From Xiphias gladius (taxonomy: Eukaryota > Chordata > Actinopteri > Istiophoriformes > Xiphiidae), in NCBI RefSeq assembly GCF_016859285.1, contig NC_053414.1, positions 27,734,261 to 27,798,260 on the forward strand: a stretch of 64,000 nt of DNA, read 5' to 3'. A model generated the notes under the pieces. The model was not told where the DNA came from and searched no databases. It worked only from the letters and a program-made list of their open reading frames with translations. Below, in pieces: positions 26,131-38,630 of the stretch. The number at the start of each line of letters is the position of its first letter. Positions within the stretch are counted from its first letter, which is position 1. The position numbers and the translations under genes were made by a program.

Positions 26131-26453
26131 AATGCTCATATGAATATTAAAAATACAGTTGTACATGTGTAATATTTTTATTCAATTTTTTTATTGTCAA
26201 CTTCGGTCCTAATTTTCCCTCAGCCAAATGTATCTTCTCAATTTATAGAATGTATTTTCATTTGGCACTTGATTTTCCTGTGACCTTGGCTTAATCTCTT
26301 GTATGGATTTGGTTTCAGGAATGGACTCGTGAAATTGTGGGCTCTTCAAAAGAAAAACAACTTATGATGATATTGATTATTGTGCTTCCATAACATAAAT
26401 GTAAATATATCTGGTATATAATAAATGCTGTATTATTACTGTACCAATCTTGA

Positions 26454-26491
26454 TTTAAATTTAATTTAATTTAATTTAATTTAATTTAATT
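26454..26491. repeat. Pentanucleotide (TTTAA)n microsatellite
   Basis: About seven uninterrupted copies of a TTTAA unit in intergenic DNA. Confidence 0.9.
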
Positions 26492-27841
26492 ACACATTGT
26501 CAGCTGTAAATCAAAATATAGATTAAGTTATTTTTTCCTGCAACAAACGTTTTCTTCAACCTGTCAGAGTGTTAAAGTAGCTTGTATGTAGCTTGAGAGG
26601 AAAAATCCTGGGCATAAAATGAGAACACCTAAATAAATGAAGGCAAATGAGTGCAACAAGAGTTTTATCTTGTCAGAGATTTGCTCATATGTCTGTGAAG
26701 ATTCTCAGTCATCCAGGTCCTGGTATTCTGTAAGTGCTATGTGAAGGCAACTGGACTTGCTTGAAAATCTTGAAGACGTTTCGCCTCTCATCCGAAAGGT
26801 TTCTTCAATTTTCTCATGTGGAATACTGTTTTAGCATGATTTTTAATGACTAAATCACATGAAAATTGTATAGGTCCCACCCCTTAGGCTGATTTTCCCT
26901 TTGAAATGGGGGCATGACCTATTAAATTTTTCTACCAAATTGCAAATTATGGAGGAGTTCAAATCTTGGTGAAAAAAATTGACCTTTAGATGACATTGAC
27001 ATTTGAAATGAATATTAGATAATCATATATATATATATGTAACATGACATTCTTTAATGAGTCAGGTTTGGTCCTACATAAAGCAGCTCTCAGGAGAATG
27101 GGATGTAACAATAGTTTCAATTAAACTAAACTTGAAGTTGGCCTATTTATTTTTTCTTCCAAAATGAAAAATGCAGGGTTGACAATGAGAGATGAATGAA
27201 AGATTAGAATTAGAAACGTATGGATTTCTTCAAAGTTTATTCATTTATTTACTTACTGTTTATTTAGTTACTTTTTAACTGTTTTTAAAAGTGCTACAAA
27301 TGTTGCTATAAATATTATGTTATTATTGATGTTGTTGTTGTTTGTACTAGTAGTAGTAGTAGTATTTATTATCGCTTTAATGTTATTTCATAATGAGTCA
27401 CATCTGGTCCTCCATACACCAGCTCTCATGGGGCTGGGACTGTAGCTCTGATGATCTTATTAAACTTTACAACGCCATAGACTGAAGAAATCCTCCTCAC
27501 ATTACTTCCAATCAAATAAATGTGAATGAGCTGTTCCTCTATATCCACCAAGGTTTGTACTTGAGTGACTTTACCACTCTGGGAAAAGAAATGTGACAGG
27601 GAACATAAGTTGACAAGGAAAGGGCAAGTATTCACTTGATCATCTTCGGCAGCGCCTAATAAATGTGATAAGTTTTTATCAGCAGCGGTGAATGACTGCC
27701 CATCTGAGGAGCCAATTAGACGGTCAGACGGACTAAATCACCAGATGGAATGAGAAGTGTAGCAATATAATTGGAAGTGAGAAGGTGGAGAAGACTGGGT
27801 GGATATGTAGATGTTAAAGGGTGTGTGTTCATTCCTCGTCT

Positions 27842-27842
<1 letters not shown>

Positions 27843-27892
<50 letters not shown>
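27843..27892. repeat. (CT)n microsatellite
   Basis: About 25 uninterrupted CT dinucleotides. The Leu-Ser and Arg-Glu open frames across it are artefacts. Confidence 0.95.
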
Positions 27893-27895
<3 letters not shown>

Positions 27896-28038
27896 CCACC
27901 CATTATTTAGCAGTATTGTACCTCCAGGAGTCATTAAGCTCTTATAAGCTATCCCATAATGCCCTGCTGCTGAGGCAGTCCCAATTCCCAAATTGACATC
28001 AGAAGCAGGGCTGGAAATAAGAGTGGCCGCATGTGTGC

Positions 28039-28041
<3 letters not shown>

Positions 28042-28072
<31 letters not shown>
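28042..28072. repeat. (GT)n microsatellite
   Basis: About fifteen uninterrupted GT dinucleotides, only 150 bp from the CT run at 27843-27892. Confidence 0.9.
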
Positions 28073-28075
<3 letters not shown>

Positions 28076-28518
28076 TTAGTGTGCCGGCTTGTGCTCGGTG
28101 CTGCTCGCATTTGAACGTCCATATGTGTGTTACCTTGTCCGTATTTGCTTGTGTTTGCGTGCGTGTCAGTCTGACGTCAATACTCCTCCGATCCACATTT
28201 AACTGCATAGTGAGGAAGGCTCATAGCACCTTGTAGGTGTCTTATCTCAATGTATTTATGGACTGAACTAAACTGGGTGCCAGTGTGACAGGTGAAGTGT
28301 GCCTTTCTCTCTCTAGTTTGAACGGAGGAAGCGGACTGAGGAGAACTGAGAGAGTTTATTTCGGGAGTGAGACTGCATGGCAATTTGTTCTTATAGAATT
28401 GGGTTTTACTGCAGTTTCAAAAGCAGATACAGAAGCATTTCAGGGTGGAGGGATGAAAAAATGATGAGGAAAAGTGCTGAAGCAGTGCATCATCACATAT
28501 TAAAGGGAACTTATAATT

Positions 28519-28543
28519 GGAGCCACTTTGCTAAAGTGGCTCC
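28519..28543. repeat. Perfect 11-bp hairpin with 3-base loop
   Basis: GGAGCCACTTT (28519-28529), loop GCT, then the exact reverse complement AAAGTGGCTCC (28533-28543). It lies in intergenic DNA with no assignable role. Confidence 0.75.
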
Positions 28544-31500
28544 GTTTGGGTTTTTCTTATTCCTTTCACATGACGTCATGAAGAGATATTTCATGCACAG
28601 CCATAACTGAGCATAGAAGCACAGAAAAATGACTGAAACACAAAAAGAAAACATAAAATGAATGGAGTGGAGCCATAAGCCATGTTTCTTTAAATTGGAA
28701 AATGTTGACTTGTTCTCAGCTGGAAGACCTATTCCTATTGGTTTTTCTATTTCTGTTTCTCTCCCCCACCTACATGTCAGTGTGATGACGGGTGTGTGCT
28801 ACAGCTGTATCCACTGCATCTGGGAGGTCTCCATCCATTGCACACTATTCATTCATGTAAGGTCTGCATGTTTCAATTTGTTCTCATACCTGAATAACCC
28901 ACACCTGCCAATCAATTAGCTGTCACAGGAGAGCAGCTCAGAGGGTGGAGCCACGTTTGAAACCTCATGTCCTTCATCATGGCAGCATGGGTTAATTTAA
29001 TGATACTAAAGACTTATGTTACAGTAAATAGTTCTTAAAATTACAGTTTTGTTTCTGAGAAATCCTGCTTTTTCTTCCAGCATACTTAAATACTACAGTA
29101 CCCATAAGCCTCGTCAGTCTATGGAGAAGAAGCGAATCAGAGGTGCATCAAATTCAGAAAGCTTTGTTTTTGCCTCTAGGGCAAAACACCGTAGTAGTGG
29201 TAAATTCTTGTAGCCCTGGCCCAGAATCAAAGAGTGAAGGGATTCAGAATGTGAAAGCTATTAATTATTAACAGAAGCTTTGTGTTCATCCAAGCCAACT
29301 GCTCCAACTCAAACACTGTCTGTGAAGAAAATCAGCAGGGGTTTTGCATCCGGATCCTTAGAGTCCTGAAATACTGTATCTTTCTACTTTGATACTCTTA
29401 ACGTGTAACGGACAACTGGCTATTCTGTCTAGTTAGTCATCGAGATGTTATGGAGTTCCTGGAAAGAAGAAATGGTGTTCATAGAAATTACCCTTATGTA
29501 ATCAGGAGTTACGTGAGATGACACAAGTAAAGTAGCTATGCTAAGATATAGATTTGGTCCACAATTCTGCCTACGGCGACAAAGACAGGAGTTTCAGTCC
29601 AAACATGCAAGACCTAGTCATTTGTCCAACAAGGCAGTAGAATGCTACGATCTACAACAGAATGTAAACAATCACAATATTCATTTTCTACGCTGGTATC
29701 ATTCTGCTCTCTATTTTTTTTCTGCAATATCTGAGATTTTTGACATGACTCCCAGTAGAATCAGAGAGTAGCATTACATAAGTACTAGAATTCTAAGATA
29801 CAAAAAAATAAAATAAAAAATTAACCTTTCCACCTTTCTCCTCAAATTTCTGCCTCCTGTCAACGTCAAAATCCCACTGGAAGCGTCAACGTATTTGGAT
29901 TCAAAATATCAAATTAGTTCAAAATCCTTGTGCAATGACAAACCTGCACTTTTAGTGAGAAAGCCCCTGTTAGGTGGAAATGATACCTCCACAGAGATAC
30001 ACGTAAAAATCCTTTCAGATCTCTGCGGAAAACAGATGTTGTGTGAAACCCGAGCAACATCTCCACATCTCCCAAATCGCAGCCCGGTAACATACAATGA
30101 CTCGGACACATTAAAGTTATACCCACAATTCTTACAGGTATAAAAGAAAACAGCAACATGAACATCTCTGAACAGCACCTGTGCACGTTTAGTTACATGT
30201 AGACTGAACCAGACTTACCTGTCAATGTATAGCCAGACTTACTGCAAGATGTTCATGCTTTTCTGTCCCCCCACGCCCCACCCCATTTGCCAACATCTGT
30301 CCGTCACAGAGTCAGCTGTAACTGAACACTGCCAGCTTTGAAAGGTAATTTTTCTCAGGGGTTTTGTTCAAAAGTTGTATTGATTCAGATTGTGCAGGTG
30401 TTTTGCGTTGTGAGATCCAACTGTATTTTGCATCATTATTGGACTATACACAGTATTTTTCCACACTGCCAAACTTGTCAAATTTCTCTGAACTTTGATG
30501 AGACAGAAGACCGGAGGTCATTTCTCTTTTAGTATCTTTTCAACAATAAATGGTGCTGCAAGGAAAAAACTTAAAAATTCATGGTGATCATAAAAAAACT
30601 GTGATAATCCCATCACATCAAACTACTTCCTGCTGTAGCACTGGATATTGGGATACTGTGAACTGAAAAATCACCCTGTATGAACTTTAACCCCCCTTTG
30701 CAGAACTGAAACACATTTTAAACAGTATAAGCACGTTAAGCAAGTTATTGTGTTGAACCGGACATTTTCTTACTGGAGTGTGTCCTCTTTTCACCGTTGA
30801 AAATAATCTTTTGTTGAATTTAAATAGAAGGTACGGATTGGTCAGGAGATTGCAGAGAACATAGTGAGTGAATCATATTTATGCACTGTATCCATTATTT
30901 CCGGGCTAACAGTAACTGAGTAATACTCTAATGCAGTTTACTGAAACTTGCCTCATTATATCTGTATGTTTTGAAACACTCAGCGATTTAAAAGCTGTGT
31001 TCTATAAATGTGTAATCATCACTGACATCATGTCCGCAGATAATACACAAGGCACAGAGAGAATGTGTAGACTGCATTGTGAATGATGTAGTTTGGTATT
31101 TTCGGAATACTTCATAAGCCTTAGGGGAAGGAGTGAGCCTTGCATAAATAATCAGATTTTATAAAGAGAAGCTGTGACTTCCTAAATGCGGTCAAATCCA
31201 TTTTGGTGCCGATGTTTGCAAGCCACACCAGGATTCAATTTTCTCTTTGGTGAGGAAGATAAATAATTAATCAAATCTTTCATTACAGAAAGCTTCAAAA
31301 CATAATGCTCTGTTTCATACAGAGTGCTATAGTAGAGGAGATGGAGTGTTTCCTTCTTTCACAGTTCAACAATGGTGGTCCAAATTGTTTTCCATTAGTA
31401 CAAATCAAATCTGTGTCTCTGCAGTATGCATTATGTTGAGTCATTACACTGTGTGAGGACTGCAGATAGTAATCGCAAATTACCTCAAGATGTGCTCTAA

Positions 31501-32539
31501 CAATAACAAATCCAATGAGCTGGTCATTTCTTCAAGTTATTTGGAGTGTGTGAAGTAAGTTTGTAACAGTGCATTTTGAGTCTCAGTGAAGAAGATGACA
31601 GAAGTCCAATCAAACATTTGACCCTGTTTTGTAGCATTACTCTGGCAGGAAGTCTCGCTCCAATACATTTTCCAAATGATGCAACATAAATCTTGTAATG
31701 TGCAGTTCCAGTTGATTAAAGTTACTATGTATAAGACAATGAACCCCAACCTGCTCATTTGGGCACGGATGGAATACCAAAACCGAGGACACAGGAGACC
31801 CCAAAACCAGAAACTCTGTTTGAAGTGAGATTTTTTTATGTTGGAGAGTCCAAAGCCACAGTCAAAAATGGGGATGTGCTGATATTTTTTTTTCTACTGA
31901 TTCTTTAAAGTCCCCTTCCACTCACAAATTACTTGTGTGTTGAGCAATTCACATTAGAGCTGTCAGTTTTTCACAAAGTCATGTTCTAATGATAAATAAC
32001 CCATTCGGGCTCATTTCTAAGGTGACAAAGTTGGCAAAAAGTCTTATCTTTGGTGGAATTTTATCATCTACAGTGTCAAACCCAAAACACTTAAACACGC
32101 TGCTTTTCAGACGCTTCAGTGTTGTGATTATCAAACTAGCATGGCTTTGCTCCCAAGTGTCCTCCTCCATTTTATTCAATAGCTTAGTTTACTGGTAGAT
32201 CAACAGGGTATGATATAGGTCAAGTTGATAATGAGAATTAATTTTTCAGTGAAGTAGGAGACATTCTGCAATGTTAGTCTTCTACTAAACATTTGAAATG
32301 AATAATATTTGCATACTCATAGGTTCTAGATTCTTCAGTGAAGGAGAAGGAGTACATATGCTTCGAAGACATTTTTTAAGGTAATTGTACTTCTTTTGTG
32401 GAAAACTCTTATAAGACAAAAATTATAATTGCAGCAGATATTTCTTCATGTCTTAAAACATATCTGGAGGGGACCTTTAATCTTAAATAATTTACGACAC
32501 TAAATCTAATCCAACCCTACCTGCAAAAAAATCTGTTTA

Positions 32540-32800
32540 TATACAACTAAAGTGCAACAGTGAATACTTTTCATAGGAAACATAATCACTGCCTGGATTA
32601 TGTTCAGAGGCAACATTTTGGTGTTGTTGTTTGTTTTTTTTAATAAATGAAGCCATGGCAGCAGATTCGCAAGGAGATGGTTGGGGTGAAAGGCGGGTCC
32701 CATCTGTGTTTTTTGTCTGATATCACTTTGAACCTTTTCTCTATTAGATCTTTCCCTAACCTTAACCAAGTTCTGTGAAAGTCTGGACATAACCATAAAA
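32540..32800 (-). repeat. Dispersed repeat, family B copy 2
   Basis: The reverse complement of 32735-32800 (atggttatgtccagacttt then cttggttaaggttaggg) matches 16912-16962. The nearby word 'gcaacagtgaatacttttca' also resembles 'gcaacagtaaatgtgttttg' at 16819. The minus-strand open frames at 32506-32912 arise from the repeat, not from a gene. Confidence 0.55.
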
Positions 32801-33404
32801 AATTGAATAATGCTGTAGTCACTATAAATAGGTCTTGTACTGCAAGATCAGATATTTTGGTGGAAAACAAATGCATTGTCTGTGAACATTTTATTGATAC
32901 ATTCAGTATCAAGGTATATGCGACTTGTCAAATAGATAAATTAACAGCATATCCTCATCACGTTCATAGAAAGCGTAATCCAGTCACAATTATGTTTCAA
33001 TTATGTTCATATTTTCTGTTGCAGTTTAGCTGCATATAAACGTAATTTCTAGGACACAGAGTTGTCTGATCTAATCTTTATTTTCATTATATTCGTGTTA
33101 ATGTTGCCTTACATAATTCAGCTACATAATGCTTAAGCAGAATAGCTCTGCTTTAAACCTGCAATAACTGAATTTTTCTTTTTTTTGGCCATGCGGGGAC
33201 AGCAGAAAAGAATTGTGAATAAATCACCTTTTAAGTTGATATGTCGAACTTACTGGCAAACAGTAGTTTGTTTATACATCCAGCTTATACGGAGCAACAT
33301 TATCATTCATCTGGAATCATGTTTGTGTCCACCTGATGAATGTTAGTCCAGTATTCACTCTCCTTTTTAGCTCTCTTTTGGTCTCCACCAATTGGTCTGG
33401 CTGT

Positions 33405-33850
33405 TTAGCAGCTAAATGCTCCACTATGTTCACCAGCTAGTCGCTGATTGGTGCCACTCTGCAGTTTAGTGCTGAGCAGGTAGTGCTTTTTTGCTGTTGC
33501 GGCTCAAAGGTCAGGTTGATGAGGGCTGTGAGAGTGAACAATAACGGATGTAAAACCAAAACAATGAACTGAAAAACACTAGAAGGTTCTGTAGAAGTGA
33601 GGGGAAAAGAGTTAATAAAACATTGGACTTTAACACAGAATACTGCTGTTTGTTTCCCGTTTCAAATCAACAGTCAACGATGTTTTTTTAAACCGTGGCC
33701 ACGATCGTTCTGTAACCTCAAGCACGTGTTTATTATTGTAACCATGACGATGAAGGTCTTCTAACCTTAACGAAATACTTATTTTAACCCGAACCACAGT
33801 CTTTCCCTCAGGCTTATCAAGTAGTTCTTGTGTCTAAACCTAACCAAACA
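33405..33850. repeat. Dispersed repeats, family C copy 1 joined to family A copy 3
   Basis: Bases 33415-33590 share aaatgctccactatgttcac, agctagtcg, gctgagcagg and the word 'tgttgcggct' with 56015-56220 in the same orientation (family C). Bases 33600-33800 share gactttaacacag, gctgtttgtttccc and accatgacgatgaaggtc with 16235-16470 (family A). The two families abut here, which suggests that they are parts of one longer element. Confidence 0.6.
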
Positions 33851-34743
33851 TTTACCATAGCATTGTCACATCATAAAAGTGTTAGTTATTCCTTTTTCAG
33901 CAGTTATTTTTAGCTGTTCATCTGTGGCATATCTCCTGCCCGCCCTCCTATGGGTCTTATCAGAGGATAGGGACAAACAACCTATTGGTAAAATGACCAC
34001 TTGCGATTCAGTGTGGTACTGAAGGACAGGGGGCTGTGCCCAGGGGCTTATTGTCTTATAATCCGTCCAAGCATTTGGGACATATACATCAAAACCATAT
34101 CTGTTGAATAAGACGTCATTTCAAGTGGAGCAGGATTTGAGATGCTTTATTGGGGTATTGGGTTGATGTGGCTTCAGGATCTGAGCACAGAGAATTTGCC
34201 TCCACTCTCTTATTGTGGCTTCCTTCTGTTTCAGATCCCCCACACAGACACACAAATCCACACTGTTACCCCCCACCACCCATCGGTCGGGCTCTAACGG
34301 GCTGAGTGAGAGCTGACATTGGTGAGATGTGGAAGAAAAGCGTGTGAGGGGGAGAGAGGGAGGAAGGGGAGAAGATAGAGGAAAGAGTGGAGCAGGGAGC
34401 GGACAAACAGACGGTAAGAGAGGGAGAACAAAAATGGAGAGAGCATTTATCATCAGATACAGTCTTGACAGTACGTGTAATTATCTCCTCTTCTTCTACT
34501 TCATTTTGAATAACTTTTCATCGGTCACTAGATTACAATGTTCCAACAACTAAAAATAACAACCTACTGCTTTCCCTCCATCCTGCAATCAAACCACCAA
34601 TACATTTTGGAACAGAGGAGAAAATATTACATCCTCTCCCTCCTCTCCTTCTTTGCCTTCTCTCCTCCTTCCCCTCCAAATCTTTGCTCGCCCTTGGCCT
34701 CTGTCTCTCTTCCAATCCCTCTCTTCCTCGCCCTCACTAGGTT

Positions 34744-37233
34744 TCAGTCGGAGGACAGGGTGTAGCAGCCGTGTGGGTGCCACTGCATGTCGCGGATGCG
34801 CCTCATGGACTGCAGCTGGGGGCTGCGGGCACCGAAATCGTTGAAATGCTTGAAATCCCCCTTCTCCAGCAGGTACTGGCTGCCACGGTAGCCGGGAAAC
34901 TGATAACCCACCCAACTGGGGAGAGAAAGAGAAAGAAAGGGAAGAGAAAGAGAGAAGGAAAAAGACGCCTGATTGAACAGAGAAAGTTCAGAGGAAACTG
35001 ATTCTAGGAAAGAAAACACATTGTTGAAAGATGAGTAACAGTCAAGTAAAATGTGGGAGAAAGATGCTAGAAAGACAGATGCCGACAAATCAGCAAAGAA
35101 AGAAGAACATGTAACAAATCCCATCGATCTGTTTGTCATGCTGTGAGCATCGAACCAAAGGTGAGTTCCCTCCCAGCTGTTTGTTTCAGGAACAGGAAGC
35201 GCTACAAATGAAGTAATCATAGCAGTTAAGAAACACTATCTGCTGCCTGCCACACTTCTGCGATCACAGAGACACTGAGCTGCTGACGTTGATGACACCC
35301 TTGGCTGGACTTTTTTTGACACAGCCACTGCAAAAGCAAGGTGTAATGTTTGTAGCCAACACTGTTTAAAAATGTATGATCTGACAATCGAGAGCTGCAA
35401 ATAAGGAAAGGACTTAAGACAGCTGAGTTTCTGCTATGTAGGCAGGCATAAAGAACAAGCAGAAGCAGGTCTTCTTGATGTTTAAAGGAATGGTTTTGGG
35501 AAACGATAGTGGTATCAGTCTCTTCATCTTCTCTTCATCTAACTGTGAGCAAGAAAGCAAGTGGATTTCCCAAATTTGCCACAATACTCACGTTCCACAG
35601 CTGACCATGATGCTGCCCACTCTGTCGGTAAAACCGTAGGAAAACAGGCTGGGGACATCGTCGTCCATGATCTCCATCTTACGACCCTTGAACTCTACGA
35701 CCTCATACAGGCAGATCTTATGCTTATCGGGATCCTGCAAGGAGAAAGGGGGGGGTGAGGATTTGAAATGAGGAGATGAAATGGGAAAAAAAAGCAAACT
35801 ACCATCAGGAGTGTGGGAGACGTAGATAGATCTCCAGGGTATAAGGGTTTACCATGCGGACAGGCCTGAAGGACAGCAGGTAGTCATTAGTCTGGCAGTT
35901 GCTCCAGGAGTCCCAGCGGGGGTATTCGCCCTTCTCCAGGATGAACATCTCACCAGAGAAGTTCATCTGCTCAAACCCCACGAAGCTGAAGAGGGGAAGA
36001 AAAAACACAAGGAGGAGAGGGGTGGAAGGTGATGAGATTCAGGGGTCATCGTATTGCCTTTTAAAGGAGAAATCCACCAATTCTACGTATAGACATCAGT
36101 TTACTCATGACGAGGAGCACTACTCAGCCCTTGAAAACAGCTGTATAAGGTGTCCAGTTTGAAAACATAACCCTTGCGATGTCATCAGATGTAGGATCCA
36201 GTGTTTTTGGAGTTTCACCCATACTGGAGACTAAAAGTCAGGATGTCTCGGCCTCTGCTGCCTCAATCTTGACCATTCTTTTTTTTATGTGTCTCTTTTG
36301 TGTATCCCAATTTTATAGAAGTGCAATACAGTAAGAATAAATCACTGGATGTCCCCTTTAATTCACTTGCAGTATAACGGAAACTTTGTCACTGGTCTCC
36401 TGTCATCTTTCTATTTGTAATTATTTGCTCTTATTTTGAAAAAAAAACTTTCACTTCATCCCCTGGCCTTGCTATGTATCTTTTATTTCTCATCGCAGGC
36501 ATTGCTGTCTCTTGCTTTATGTCAGTAGTTTAGGTATCGGAGTTCATCCTACTGCTGCACTCCCTGCAAATCACTCGGGATAAAAGCATCAGATAAATGC
36601 CTAAAATGCAAAGTTTGAAATGTCACATAATGGTGAGGTACAACAGTGAAATTACCTGCTCTTTGCTCAGATGAGTGTGGGTGCTGGGTACATTTCACTT
36701 GCATGTGTGGGAGGGTGTGTACCTGTGGTTGTACACGCACAAGCTACTTACGGTCCGCTTTCGACACGCAGGGAGCGCACCCTTTCTATTCCCATGTCAC
36801 CCACGTTCGTGCACTCGCTGCTGATCTCAGTACAGTGGCCCTGGAAGTTCTCCTGGTCGTACACAGACATCTGGACGGTTGGGGTAAAGAGAATAAGAAT
36901 GGGAGCGAGAGGGAGGGTAAAATGAATGGACTGTGTTGTTATCACGGCCAGTTGTAGTTGTCGACCGCCCCCCTGTCAGAGCTATATGAACCAGCAGGTC
37001 GTGATAATAGACATCGGCCCATTTAGTGCGAGGCCAGCCGCGTCACAGCATGTGAAAAAGACTGTATGGTATATTTGTATGTATCTGATCATCTTCTGTA
37101 CTGTATGTGTGATGTACCGTGTGTGCTTGTGTTTGTACTGTACCTTGTAGGAAATAATGCCTATCTCAGACATCTTGTTCTGAGCTGCCTTCCCATCAGT
37201 CTGGGCCTTGGATTTCTCTCCTCCAGCAGACAT
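34744..37233 (-). CDS. crybb1: Beta-B1-type lens crystallin
   Basis: This is a structural protein of the eye lens, forming soluble beta-crystallin oligomers. Coding exons: 37144-37233, 36752-36870, 35853-35985, 35592-35734 and 34744-34915. Every junction is GT-AG and the frame runs through, giving 218 residues. Residues 1-30 (start [15 protein letters not shown]) are a flexible arm. Four Greek-key motifs follow, one per exon: [48 protein letters not shown] and [11 protein letters not shown]. The basic arm and extended C-terminus ([14 protein letters not shown]) mark the B1 type. One motif per exon is the normal beta-crystallin layout. The start follows an acceptor (cctcag) five bases upstream, as expected for a gene with a non-coding first exon. 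Fish carry several crybb1-like paralogues and which one this is cannot be told. Its divergent neighbour is a broken beta-A crystallin. Confidence 0.93.
36060..36330 (+). repeat. Dispersed repeat, family F copy 2, in a crystallin intron
   Basis: Shares 'tttaaaggag..atccac', 'aacccttgcgatgtcatcag' and ttgaccattcttttttt with 15140-15560, in the same order. It lies in the intron between the second and third coding exons of the beta-B1 crystallin gene, without touching the splice sites. Confidence 0.45.
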
Positions 37234-38482
37234 GATGACTGAGGAGACGAGAAGATGCTTTGAATTCCGTCTTCGGCTGTCCCTTACTGTCACACCAAGG
37301 GAGACGGCCCTCCCCGGTGTTACATGTTAATATTTTCTCTGGAACCTCCCCACAAAATCTCAGAGTGACAATATCTTAACTTTATGTAACTTTAAAGATT
37401 TGCCAATAACAACTTAGAGTGCACAAAGAATTTGTACTCCAACTAAAACCTTAATGTGTTACCGGAATAATAACTTTCACATAGTCACTAAGTCACACAA
37501 TAGAAGTGGAATCAGCAATGGCCGAAACTGTGGCAAACATAGCAAAATGATGCATCCTGTTTACCGAATATTCCAGCCATTCTTTGTTTTTGAAACGGTC
37601 ACCGTCACTGTCTCTTCATATGACACGTTACATTACGTCACATGAAAAACTACGTCCTTTCCGGAGAGATGATGTTTTATCGATTCAAATGAACTTTTAT
37701 TGGCAGGAATTTTACAGTTACATTATCGCCAAAGTTTGATTAAATAGTACTGAATTATTACTATTTACAGTCACTTGGAATCAATTTGCAATTCACTGGA
37801 GGCCACTAAAGACACTCCCCCACAGAAATTTAGATTACCCTCCCTTCTGCAAAAAAACAAAGAAAAAAGACGTAAACCTCCCACTTTCCTGGTCCCCTCT
37901 CCCCGCCCAGATCATTTTCATACATTCCATGACAACAATCATATTTAGAATTGGAAAAAAAAAACAAAAGACATTTTTCATCAAAATTCCATCAAAAATC
38001 GTTCAGGCGTTCATTTTTTTGAAAATCAGCAAAAAAAAAGTTACAGTACCTTTTTAATACGTGCACATAACAGACATAGAAACAGATTTTGGAGGCTTTA
38101 AATTTTTCTCAGTTTTGAGCCTAACATTTACAAAGGAGCATCTGTTCAAGTCCAGTGCTGCATTTGTGGAACCAACTCGGTTTTTCAAAGTTATACTTTA
38201 GATTCCACCGGTCGAGATTTAAGCACGGTTTTAGCATAAAATATACTCAGAGCAAACTCTAATGTTTATTCTGAACAGGCCACAGTGCTTTTGTTGGCAA
38301 CTATTGGATCGGCACAAAAGACATTCACATTTTACCAGCACTGTTTGACTTTCATAGTTTGAACTATAATTGACTTCGGAGGTTGTTCTCATCATAAGGT
38401 ATCACGCCAGGTTACTCTTGCTCTCTGTATCCCTCCCCTTCTGTCTTTTTCTTTTCTGTATGATGTTTGTCCACTGTCTTAC

Positions 38483-38630
38483 CTGTGGCAGTGTGTGCGT
38501 AAAGGAGTAGACTCAGGGCTGAGACTGGTGGTCTGTGTGGGAGTTCGCCGGGCCCCTCGCCGCTTTTATATGCTGGCGCCCAGAGAGAAGGGGATTATAG
38601 ACATAGAAACAAACTCGCTGAGCTCACAGC
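38483..38630 (-). promoter_or_regulatory. crybb1: TATA promoter and non-coding exon 1 of the beta-B1 crystallin gene
   Basis: On the minus strand TATAAAAG lies at 38563-38570. About 80 bp downstream a consensus donor (ACAG|GTAAGA) ends at 38483, so exon 1 would be about 38483-38540 and non-coding. This is the usual beta-crystallin layout, with the ATG in exon 2 (37231-37233). About 50 bp upstream of the TATA box, 38617-38626 reads GCTGAGCTCA, which contains a Maf-response half-site (GCTGA). Large Maf proteins drive lens crystallin genes in other vertebrates; that they act here is inference. Confidence 0.55.

Larger units (their letters stand above)
20601..34743. other. Long intergenic region, no gene recognised
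   Basis: About 14 kb without a supportable gene. It holds dispersed repeats (22120-22235, 32540-32800, 33405-33850), microsatellites (25890-26130, 26454-26491, 27843-27892, 28042-28072), a short perfect hairpin (28519-28543) and a fragment near 26700-26815 (aagacgtttcgcctctcatcc) that looks like a common fish interspersed repeat. The last 600 bp before 34744 probably hold the 3' untranslated region of the beta-B1 crystallin gene; TTTATT at 34146-34151 is a possible minus-strand AATAAA signal. Confidence 0.55.

Noticed and set aside
25840-26166. Hydrophobic minus-strand frame resembling a membrane protein
   Set aside because: Derived from an AAAT-type degenerate repeat.
29909-30178. Minus-strand frame with CKNCGYNF, resembling a zinc-finger start
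   Set aside because: Only one Cys pair with no following His or Cys pair at finger spacing, and no continuation by splicing.
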